From assembly GCA_023819025.1 (NCBI GenBank), contig JAMWDC010000078.1, positions 1 through 8,041 on the forward strand: a DNA stretch of 8,041 bases. The letters are read 5' to 3'. The notes beneath the pieces are model-generated. The model was given only the letters and a program-made list of their open reading frames with translations. It was not told the origin of the DNA and ran no database searches. The stretch is from Candidatus Omnitrophota bacterium. GTDB taxonomy: Bacteria > Omnitrophota > Omnitrophia > Omnitrophales > Aquincolibacteriaceae. Numbering within the stretch: the first letter of the stretch is position 1; every line of letters starts with the position of its first letter. Below are positions 1 to 5,967 of the stretch, piece after piece. The position numbers were made by a program, and so were the translations under genes.

Positions 1-23
1 ATAACTGGAGCAATGTATATTAT
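1..23. repeat. Partial copy of dispersed inverted-repeat element (right end)
   Basis: The first 18 bases of the window are identical to 3954-3971, which is the right end of the inverted-repeat element at 3849-3974. The match resumes as ATTAT after a 2-base insertion. The shared core is AACTGGAGCAAT (3-14), followed by GT and an AT-rich end. The rest of this copy would lie left of the window. I infer a second member of the same repeat family; an 18-base identity in an 8 kb window is very unlikely by chance. Confidence 0.65.
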
Positions 24-164
24 AGTGCGAACGGATTGTTGCATTTTCAAAATGTATCGACTGCGAACAACCGTATAGGAACCAGTCCGACGCCGGCATC
101 CCGAATAACCTTTGAAAATTCAAAACACAGAATCTCACCGTAACAAGCATCAATATATAGCAAT

Positions 165-184
165 ATTGATCAAAATTGATCAAA
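165..184. repeat. Tandem 10-base repeat ATTGATCAAA x2
   Basis: Two perfect adjacent copies of ATTGATCAAA lie about 100 bases upstream of the oxidoreductase start. Each contains the palindrome TGATCA, and the 10-base period would put both on the same face of the helix. This arrangement could suit a dimeric regulator, but no regulator is visible in the window and the function is a guess. Confidence 0.4.
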
Positions 185-271
185 ATATGGCTTTGCGATT
201 GGCGTAATGGACAAGAACAGATCTACCCATTTAAGATCCAAACTAAAGCGATCGATACATGAAGAAAAAAG

Positions 272-277
272 AAGGAG
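272..277 (+). promoter_or_regulatory. Ribosome binding site deciding the oxidoreductase start
   Basis: AAGGAG lies 5 bases before the ATG at 283. An in-frame ATG at 259 would add eight residues rich in Lys, but it has no comparable Shine-Dalgarno sequence and would itself contain this site. The start at 283 also places the first beta strand (INLGVIG) at the N terminus, as is usual for Rossmann-fold dehydrogenases. Confidence 0.8.
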
Positions 278-282
278 TTATT

Positions 283-1293
283 ATGATCAATCTCGGCGTC
301 ATCGGATGCGGTCAATGGGGGCCCAATCATATACGAAACTTCACGAATCTTGCAAATTGCCGGGTACTCGCATGCGCGGATCTAAACGACAAACGCTTAA
401 AAAGCATGAAAGTACTTTTTCGGACAATTCATCCGACAAAAGACTACCTCGAAATCATCCGCCATCCGAAAATTGATGCGGTCGTGGTTGCCACTCCCAG
501 CAGCACCCATTACCGGATTGTTAAAGAATGTTTAACCGCTGGCAAGGATGTCCTCTGCGAAAAACCGCTCTGCTTGAAAAAATCCGAGGCCAAGGAATTG
601 ATCGATCTCGCCGGGAGTCTAAAGAAAATATTGATGGTGGGGCACGTATTTCTTTTCAATGCAGGCATACGCAAACTCAATGAATTAATCCGAAGCGGTG
701 AATGCGGGCGTATTTATTATCTGCACGCCAAACGGACGAATTTAGGACCGTTCCGGACCGATGTGAACGCCGTCTGGGACTTGGCATCCCACGATATCTC
801 CATTTGTAATTACCTCCTGAATGCCATGCCGGTCGATGTCTCGGCCCGGGGGGGGAAATATCTGCAGGCCGGCATTGAGGATGTCGCTTTTGTCTGTCTT
901 AAATACCCCATGGGAATTTTGGCCAATATCCATGTCAGCTGGCTCGACCCCAAAAAAGTACGGCAACTCACGGTGGTCGGTGATAAGCAAATGATCCACT
1001 GGGATGACCTGGATAACGTCGGACCGATCAAATGTTATGATCGAAAGGTTGAACCGCATTATTACTACGAAACATTCGGTGAATTTTACCTGCTGGCCAA
1101 AGAAGGCAATATCACCATCCCTAAGCTCAACCTGCATGAACCCTTGAAGGCTCAAGCGGTTCACTTCCTCGAATGCGTCCAATCGCGCAAGGAACCCACG
1201 AGCGACGGTAAAACGGGTCTTGATGTCATACGCGTCATCGATGCCATACAAAAATCCCTCGCCCACGAGGGAACGCCCGTTCCTATCAAATGA
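283..1293 (+). CDS. Gfo/Idh/MocA family NAD(P)-dependent sugar oxidoreductase
   Basis: The predicted protein has 336 residues, the usual length for this cytoplasmic family, which oxidises or reduces sugars and nucleotide sugars. The N-terminal Rossmann fold carries GCGQWG at residues 8-13 as the dinucleotide-binding loop. The family's EKP motif (lysine at 94) follows the nucleotide domain. The segment WDLASHD at 165-171 supplies the catalytic-region His 170 and Asp 171. A C-terminal alpha/beta domain follows. The motif set resembles enzymes of surface polysaccharide loci acting on UDP-sugars, but the substrate cannot be read from sequence. The stop codon overlaps the start of the glycosyltransferase gene by four bases, so the two are probably translationally coupled and share a pathway. 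A G8 run at 848-855 lies inside the gene and is a potential slippage site. Start chosen by the AAGGAG at 272-277. Family assignment is firm; specific function is not. Confidence 0.92.
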   Translation: MINLGVIGCGQWGPNHIRNFTNLANCRVLACADLNDKRLKSMKVLFRTIHPTKDYLEIIRHPKIDAVVVATPSSTHYRIVKECLTAGKDVLCEKPLCLKKSEAKELIDLAGSLKKILMVGHVFLFNAGIRKLNELIRSGECGRIYYLHAKRTNLGPFRTDVNAVWDLASHDISICNYLLNAMPVDVSARGGKYLQAGIEDVAFVCLKYPMGILANIHVSWLDPKKVRQLTVVGDKQMIHWDDLDNVGPIKCYDRKVEPHYYYETFGEFYLLAKEGNITIPKLNLHEPLKAQAVHFLECVQSRKEPTSDGKTGLDVIRVIDAIQKSLAHEGTPVPIK

Positions 1294-2024
1294 AGACGCT
1301 CGTCATTATTCCCGCTTTTAACGAAAATGTAAAATTGGATGCGGTTGCGCAACGTATCTCACGCGTGCTGGCCCGGCAAAAACAATCCGGAAGCATTGAT
1401 ATCCTGATCATGGATGACGGTTCGTCTTCTAAGGACGCGGAAGAAATAGCCCGGCATCACCATTTTCATTACCTAAGGAATCGGGATCGCAAAGGTGTAG
1501 GATACTCCATCCGACGCGCTTATCAATTTGGAGTGAACCAAAACTACGATATCCTCATCACCATGGCCGGAAATAATAAAGATAACCCTGAGGAGTTTGA
1601 CCGCCTCATCGAACCCATCACCTCGGATCGGGCTGATTTTGTTCAAGGCTCCAGGTTTCTTCCGGGTGGACAGTTCGGAAATATGCCCCTTTACCGTTTG
1701 ATCACAACCCGATATGTCCATCCATTTCTATTTTCCCTTGTCGCCGGCAAACGGATCACAGACAGCACCAACGGGTTTCGGGCAATTCGCGCCTCACTTC
1801 TGCGGGATCCTAAACTCCAACTGGACGACCCCTGGCTGGATCATTATGAACTCGAGCCCTACCTGTTTTGCAAGGCCATTCATTTAGGATACCGGGTCGT
1901 CGAAGTGCCGGTGACTAAAATCTACCCCGATAAAAAACTTGGTTATTCAAAAATGAAACCGATCACCGGTTGGTGGAGCATTTTACGGACGCTCATTTTT
2001 ATTGGCTTGAAAATCAAAAAGTAA
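1290..2024 (+). CDS. Family 2 glycosyltransferase (GT-A fold, DPM1/DPG-synthase-like)
   Basis: This 244-residue protein matches the size of single-domain GT2 enzymes that move a sugar from a nucleotide donor to a lipid phosphate or other acceptor on the cytoplasmic face. It starts with the typical strand VIIPAFNE (5-12), has the nucleotide-binding MDDGSSS (41-47), QGSRF (119-123), and TDSTNGFRAIR (157-167), and near the end EVPVTKIYP (205-213). Where relatives have the metal-binding DxD after a hydrophobic strand, this protein has MAGNNKDNP (92-100), so the usual aspartate pair is replaced. I recall similar MAGN-K-DP versions in other GT2 proteins, which would suggest a subfamily and not a dead enzyme. 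A short hydrophobic C-terminal stretch (231-240) may help membrane association. The start overlaps the preceding stop as ATGA and has no strong Shine-Dalgarno sequence of its own, which fits translational coupling. Acceptor and sugar are unknown. Confidence 0.9.
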   Translation: MKTLVIIPAFNENVKLDAVAQRISRVLARQKQSGSIDILIMDDGSSSKDAEEIARHHHFHYLRNRDRKGVGYSIRRAYQFGVNQNYDILITMAGNNKDNPEEFDRLIEPITSDRADFVQGSRFLPGGQFGNMPLYRLITTRYVHPFLFSLVAGKRITDSTNGFRAIRASLLRDPKLQLDDPWLDHYELEPYLFCKAIHLGYRVVEVPVTKIYPDKKLGYSKMKPITGWWSILRTLIFIGLKIKK

Positions 2025-2157
2025 CCGGAGATTCGCGGGGAATCCCTGAAACCACTTCTAAAACCGTGCTGAAGGACTGGGACCGACATACGCCATTTGA
2101 AACAACATTTCTCACATTAGAACCCAGCAGGAATTCTCAGGCTGAGAGACGACAGAT

Positions 2158-3801
2158 ATGACAAAGCCGGTCGATCTGACAAATCCGACAGGTACCGACA
2201 ACGATAATCCAAAGAAACGTCAGCATTCGTCTTTATGGAACAACATCCCGTGGGAAGTGGTTAGCTGGCTCGTCATCATCCTTCTGCCGCTGATATGGTT
2301 ATGGCCCCGCTTGTTGAATCCTGCCTTTGAAATGATCGATGACCCGCACGATTTGAAACGCCTACTTGCAATGAAACAGGATTTCTTCGGTTGGCTTAAG
2401 ACAGACGCCGTACACGGAGAAATCGGTGAGGGACGGTTCCGGCCAATGTATTGGCTGTTAAGGTTCGTGATATATTTTTTACCGGCCCAACTTAACCCTG
2501 CGGGATGGATCTATATTCATTATATCAATCTCGCGGTATCCTTAACCCTCTTTTTTCTTCTGCTCACAGCGATCAGTAAGAAAAGTACGGTCGGGTTACT
2601 CGGTACGAGTCTTTGGATTTTTAATACCAATACGATCGCGAACTACATCCGCCTTGCCACCCAAGAAGTCTGGCAGGTCTTATGGGTGGGATCCCTGCTG
2701 ATCACGGGGTTCTCTATTTTAAATTCGCCACGTGATCGAAATACAGGATGGCTCAAGCTGGCCTCCATTTTGACATTATTCCTCCTGTATTTCACAAAAG
2801 AAACATCGCTGATCCTGTTCCCGTTCTCGATCACAATGCTTTGCCTCAGCCTTGTCTTTAAGCAAAAACGTAAGGAGTGGGGCCAATTTGTCTTTGTGAA
2901 TTTGATTTTTGTTTCGATCTATTTTTTGTTGGCACCTAATCGAACGGGCTACGCAAGCAATTACCAGCCTTCTCTCGAACAGATCCGGAACAACCTCGCA
3001 AGCTTCTTTTATATTCAGTGGCATTATCTATTTCTGATCCTCCTCGGCACCTATCTCTGGCGATTGCTCAAATATCGAAAAAACTTATCCGGATGGCACA
3101 TTGAAAAATGGCAGTTCGCACTTCTGATCTTGGGACTGGCGTTTTTTGTTATTTATCTACCGTGGAAGGTCTACGTGCGGCGTTACCTCCTCGTTACCGA
3201 TTTTCTCCTCAGCGGTTTTATGGCGTTGGAGCTCGGATATTGGATGCTCCATGCCCGAAGAATCTACGCAACGATTCTTGGACTTTTTTGTCTTCTCGCA
3301 ATGACCTTATCCACGGCCCAACTGCCGATGGCAATTCAATCCATCTACGAATCGGCATTCAGCCATACCAAAGGTACTGTGCACGCGTTGGAGTGGTTAT
3401 GTCAAAAGGCGGAAAAAGGCTCCGCGATACTTTCACTAGAACTGGAACCAGAATTAACCGGTGCAACGGTTCTGTACACCCAATATTTTTTCCAACGCAA
3501 GGACATGCCCATCTATTCTCTGTCGGACTATGCGGTCAACCTTCAAAATGCGGGATACAACGTTGTCCCCATTCAGCAAATTACGGACGAGATTTTGGAG
3601 AGAATGGATTATATTTTCTGGGATCACCGAGGCCGCACAAATCCGCGTTTGGAGCTATTTAACCTAAAAATCTTTCATGCCATCATTCAATCCAGCTTCA
3701 GGAACAGGTTGAGCCAAATTTATTCGGATGTCCAAGTAAAAAATGGCATTAAAGAGGGACCGGAAATTTTGAAATTAAGCCGTGCGCCAAATACCGCTTG
3801 A
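2158..3801 (+). CDS. Multi-pass membrane protein, GT-C glycosyltransferase-like
   Basis: The protein has 547 residues with about eleven hydrophobic segments (near 34-53, 97-109, 117-139, 144-161, 171-188, 198-213, 217-235, 243-258, 282-303, 318-336 and 342-392, the last probably two). A soluble C-terminal region (about 393-547) follows. After the first segment comes a loop with MIDDPHD (59-65) and then GRFRPMYWL (92-100). This acidic pair followed by an R-x-RP-x-YW-type sequence, together with FTKETS (212-217) in a later segment, is what I expect of GT-C enzymes that use lipid-phosphate sugars (PMT/ArnT/TMTC-like). That assignment is an inference from short patterns; an uncharacterised polysaccharide membrane protein is the alternative. 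It lies 133 bases after the GT2 gene on the same strand, so that enzyme could supply its lipid-linked sugar. The start has only a weak purine-rich sequence (GAGAGACGAC) upstream. Confidence 0.8.
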   Translation: MTKPVDLTNPTGTDNDNPKKRQHSSLWNNIPWEVVSWLVIILLPLIWLWPRLLNPAFEMIDDPHDLKRLLAMKQDFFGWLKTDAVHGEIGEGRFRPMYWLLRFVIYFLPAQLNPAGWIYIHYINLAVSLTLFFLLLTAISKKSTVGLLGTSLWIFNTNTIANYIRLATQEVWQVLWVGSLLITGFSILNSPRDRNTGWLKLASILTLFLLYFTKETSLILFPFSITMLCLSLVFKQKRKEWGQFVFVNLIFVSIYFLLAPNRTGYASNYQPSLEQIRNNLASFFYIQWHYLFLILLGTYLWRLLKYRKNLSGWHIEKWQFALLILGLAFFVIYLPWKVYVRRYLLVTDFLLSGFMALELGYWMLHARRIYATILGLFCLLAMTLSTAQLPMAIQSIYESAFSHTKGTVHALEWLCQKAEKGSAILSLELEPELTGATVLYTQYFFQRKDMPIYSLSDYAVNLQNAGYNVVPIQQITDEILERMDYIFWDHRGRTNPRLELFNLKIFHAIIQSSFRNRLSQIYSDVQVKNGIKEGPEILKLSRAPNTA

Positions 3802-3848
3802 TCTCAAGATCGCAGCGCTGATATAGCCCTTCCTAATGAAATTCACTT

Positions 3849-3974
3849 ATAATGAATTGCTCCAGTTTTCACAGAATAGGATTCCTCCTCCCTTAAGGTG
3901 GGGACATAGCGATTCGTCACATCCTTCCTCACCCTCCCCACTAAAGGGAGGGAATAACTGGAGCAATGTATTAT
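3849..3974. repeat. Inverted-repeat (MITE/REP-like) element, ~126 bp
   Basis: Terminal arms at 3849-3867 and 3956-3974 pair at 17 of 19 positions, including a perfect 12-base core ATTGCTCCAGTT / AACTGGAGCAAT. Inner arms at 3881-3904 (CCTCCCTTAAGGTGGGGA part) and 3935-3955 (TCCCCACTAAAGGGAGG) pair with small gaps, so the whole unit can fold into one long hairpin with a loop around 3905-3934. There is no open reading frame for a transposase. I see no clear target-site duplication. The right end recurs at 1-23, showing that this is a dispersed family. It sits between convergent genes, a common site for such elements. A role in transcript ends or mRNA stability is possible but unproven. Confidence 0.75.
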
Positions 3975-3979
3975 CAAGT

Positions 3980-4087
3980 TTCACTGGGGGATCCTCGTTG
4001 GCAGGATCGAATAGTGAACGGCCGTTCACTATTCGCGAGCCCCGCGAAATCACCTTCACTGGGGTATCCACTTCGGCGGGACTTGAA
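3980..4087. repeat. Composite of imperfect direct repeats around a palindrome
   Basis: TTCACTGGGG occurs at 3980-3989 and again at 4055-4064. The similarity continues downstream in both copies (3990-4011 and 4065-4087: ATCC-C, then GGC-GGA, then GAA), with about three quarters of positions identical overall. The first copy also forms its own hairpin, GATCCT / AGGATC at 3990-3995 and 4003-4008. The two copies bracket the 28-base palindrome at 4008-4035. The order repeat-palindrome-repeat looks like one structured intergenic element and not chance. No coding potential is seen. Confidence 0.6.
4008..4035. repeat. 28-base perfect palindrome
   Basis: The half-site CGAATAGTGAACGG (4008-4021) is followed immediately by its exact reverse complement (4022-4035), with no spacer and no mismatch. 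An alternative stem, TTCGCG at 4032-4037 with CGCGAA at 4043-4048, overlaps its right end, so two mutually exclusive folds are possible. There is no T-run on either side, which argues against a simple intrinsic terminator. It may be a protein-binding site, a cruciform or the core of a REP-like element. Confidence 0.85.
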
Positions 4088-4144
4088 ATTTAACTCATTA
4101 GCTAGCATTTTATAGCAGTTTTAAGCTTTCAAAGGACCGTTTTT

Positions 4145-4263
4145 ATGAATGGTTCCAGTTCCTCCACCTGTCTTCTGAAGGGGGAGGACAGGTTGGGGTA
4201 TCAATCCACCCCTTCTCCCTTCCCTCTCATAAATCAAGGCGGCGGGTAACCGGGGCAACGCAC
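4145..4263. repeat. Probable diverged copy of the inverted-repeat element
   Basis: The left end (ATGAATGGTTCCAGTT, 4145-4160) resembles the left end of the 3849-3974 element (ATGAATTGCTCCAGTT) at 14 of 16 positions. The right end (TAACCGGGGCAACG, 4247-4260) resembles its right end (TAACTGGAGCAATG) with changes that are all transitions. The interior also has G-rich and C-rich arms. A good internal hairpin pairs 4161-4172 with 4187-4198 (ACCTGTC / GACAGGT core), with a 14-base loop. It ends 8 bases before the protease stop codon and may act as a 3' hairpin for that transcript, although no T-run follows. Confidence 0.45.
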
Positions 4264-4271
4264 TTTTAGTT

Positions 4272-5843
4272 TCAGACAATTTCGAAGGTGCGTTCATCCA
4301 TTAACTTCCCGCCCTCAAATACCCGCAATGTCCATTGACCCACCATTCGATTACCTAAGGCCGGATCCCATTCAAGTGTCGTTTTCGCAAACTCAGCCCG
4401 AACTGTGGATTGCTTAAAATCCTTCTGCAAAAAAAGTTTGCCCTCGGGTGAATACCAATAGGCTCGATACCTCCGGTGTATTGCCGCAAGTGTTTTCCAA
4501 GAATTCTTTGTCCATTGCCCATACCTGACATACCAATCCAGACTCCCTTGAGCCAGGGGGAAAATTTCCTGGGATCCTTGGATACTTTGACCTACCCAGA
4601 GATTTGTTACTTTCTTTGCCAATCCTATTTCCTGAATACCAAACTCGTCATATCGATTTTTTATCGACGCCTCTTTGGATTCAAGCAGAACACGTTCAAA
4701 CTCCGCCTGCTCTTCGGCTAAACGTCTCGCCTCATCGCGAGCGACCTGTAAACGTCGATTTTGATCTTCCAAGAGTCGCGCAACTTCCATCCGGCGTGTT
4801 TCTAATTCCTCTTCTGCTTGTGAAAGCTGGCGTCTTTGTGATTCGAGTTTCTCTTTTTGGCCCGCAATCTCCTGCTCCATCCATAGAAGCTCTTCATCTT
4901 CCGCCTTAAGCCGTGCAGCCTCAGTCTTATTTTGCGGTGCAGCATCCGTGCCTTGATTCGGTAATGCAGAAAGCGGCCGGCCAACCGTCTGAGTGAATAC
5001 GGCCCCCGGAACGGAAAGTATTTGCGTTGGAACGGCCATGGTTTTTTGAAGCCTATAGGATCCAGAGTAAGAAGTGGAAACACCGGAAGACGTTTGGAAC
5101 ACGTTCGGCTCGATCCCGCTTGCAAGAAGTTCTTCGAATGTCTTCTCTGCGCGAATAAGCCGTTCGGGGGATGATGGATGCGAAGACAGGAAATTTGCAG
5201 TCATCGTTTGAGGGGCCTCAATGGATAAACGCTCCCAAATTTTAGAGCCCTTCAAAATATCAAAACCAGCGACGTAACAATAACGAAGCCCATAATAATC
5301 TGCTTCCCGCTCAAAATCCCGCGAGAAAGTCCCTGACACCCCTTGACTGATGACATGACCGACTGAAGAACCGAGTCCAGAACTTTGAGTTAAACGATCA
5401 AGCGCCACTTGAGCCGCTGCGCCGACGGCTGCCGATAGTGTATTCGTGGCCAGTGATTTTCCTATATGCCCGCGTACCATATGAGCCAGTTCATGCGCAA
5501 TGACCACAGCCATCTCATCATCAGATTCGGTGAAACGAATCATTCCATAGGTCACGCTTAATTCATTCCAGCTGGCTCGGGCATTAATATCAGCCAATTC
5601 CAGAATCTTGACCCGTAGTTTCCCAACCTTTTCCTGTTCCTCAGGAAGCATAAACGAAATTAATCGATTCACAATGGCTTCGATGCGTCTCGTTTGAAGA
5701 TTCCGATAAGCAACCGCCTTCATCTCAAGCTCGGCCCGCTTCGCCTGAACTTCCTGTCCAGTCACAGGAGGCCCGACCGTGGCACAACCGGCAAGCTGAA
5801 TCACAAGAAGAAGCAACAGTACTATTACTGTAGACTTTTCCAT
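4272..5843 (-). CDS. M48 family zinc metalloprotease lipoprotein with coiled coil and extra C-terminal domain
   Basis: The 523-residue protein begins with a lipoprotein signal: Lys 3, a hydrophobic run, then the lipobox LAGC with acylated Cys 20. Ala 21 at the +2 position suggests outer-membrane sorting if the Lol rule applies. The protease domain spans about 35-240. It has HELAH (117-121) supplying two zinc ligands and the catalytic Glu, then FEREADYYG (177-185) where Glu 178 is the probable third ligand and Asp 182 the partner. SSHPSSPER (220-228) resembles the conserved His segment of BepA/LoiP/Oma1-type enzymes, which act in envelope protein quality control. A Ser/Thr/Pro-rich linker, a charged coiled coil (about 296-385) and an unrecognised Trp/Tyr-rich domain (about 400-523, ending in a beta-like GQWTLRVFEGGKLMDERTF) follow. 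Catalytic residues appear intact. The start is an ATG with no strong Shine-Dalgarno sequence. It lies 124 bases downstream of the coiled-coil gene on the same strand. Confidence 0.92.
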   Translation of the reverse strand: MEKSTVIVLLLLLVIQLAGCATVGPPVTGQEVQAKRAELEMKAVAYRNLQTRRIEAIVNRLISFMLPEEQEKVGKLRVKILELADINARASWNELSVTYGMIRFTESDDEMAVVIAHELAHMVRGHIGKSLATNTLSAAVGAAAQVALDRLTQSSGLGSSVGHVISQGVSGTFSRDFEREADYYGLRYCYVAGFDILKGSKIWERLSIEAPQTMTANFLSSHPSSPERLIRAEKTFEELLASGIEPNVFQTSSGVSTSYSGSYRLQKTMAVPTQILSVPGAVFTQTVGRPLSALPNQGTDAAPQNKTEAARLKAEDEELLWMEQEIAGQKEKLESQRRQLSQAEEELETRRMEVARLLEDQNRRLQVARDEARRLAEEQAEFERVLLESKEASIKNRYDEFGIQEIGLAKKVTNLWVGQSIQGSQEIFPLAQGSLDWYVRYGQWTKNSWKTLAAIHRRYRAYWYSPEGKLFLQKDFKQSTVRAEFAKTTLEWDPALGNRMVGQWTLRVFEGGKLMDERTFEIV

Positions 5844-5967
5844 AGCTTAGACCATCCGTACTCGTGGGTTCTCGTCTGAATCCTGAAATCCTCCCACCTG
5901 GCTTCGTTTATCAAAAAACTCAACCCGACCCTTTGAGAACAGATGCCGTTTTGGTTTCGCGAAACAG

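Larger units (their letters stand above)
24..282. other. Leader without a recognisable gene, upstream of the glycan genes
   Basis: This stretch between the repeat end and the oxidoreductase start holds no credible coding sequence. The open frame beginning at 207 runs into the oxidoreductase gene in another frame and encodes a basic, low-quality peptide. The part from about 150 to 190 is AT-rich and contains a tandem 10-base repeat with TGATCA palindromes, a plausible place for promoter or operator elements. I could not fit a convincing -35/-10 pair with 16-18 base spacing, so no promoter is called. Confidence 0.5.

Noticed and set aside
742..1266. 174-codon minus-strand frame
   Set aside because: Entirely antisense to the well-supported oxidoreductase, with no recognisable motifs.
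2030..2044. GATTC/GAATC hairpin after the GT2 gene as a terminator
   Set aside because: Only five base pairs and no T-run; more likely chance.
1970..2161. 63-codon frame bridging the GT2 end and the next gene
   Set aside because: Overlaps the GT2 C terminus in another frame, has no motif and no Shine-Dalgarno sequence.
3108..3662. 184-codon plus-strand frame
   Set aside because: Frame-shifted shadow within the membrane protein gene; Arg-rich composition typical of an out-of-frame reading.
3800..3820. Small palindromes (GATCTCAAGATC and CAGCGCTG) after the membrane protein gene as a terminator
   Set aside because: Stems are very short and no T-run follows.
3836..4093. Open frame of 85 codons on the plus strand (and 74 codons on the minus strand at 3847-4071)
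   Set aside because: Both lie across the inverted repeats and the palindrome, have low-complexity Ser/Pro/Gly composition and no ribosome binding site; the base pattern is explained by the repeat structure.
3849..4263. CRISPR array
   Set aside because: The repeats are few, imperfect, inverted or unevenly spaced, and there are no regular spacers or cas genes.
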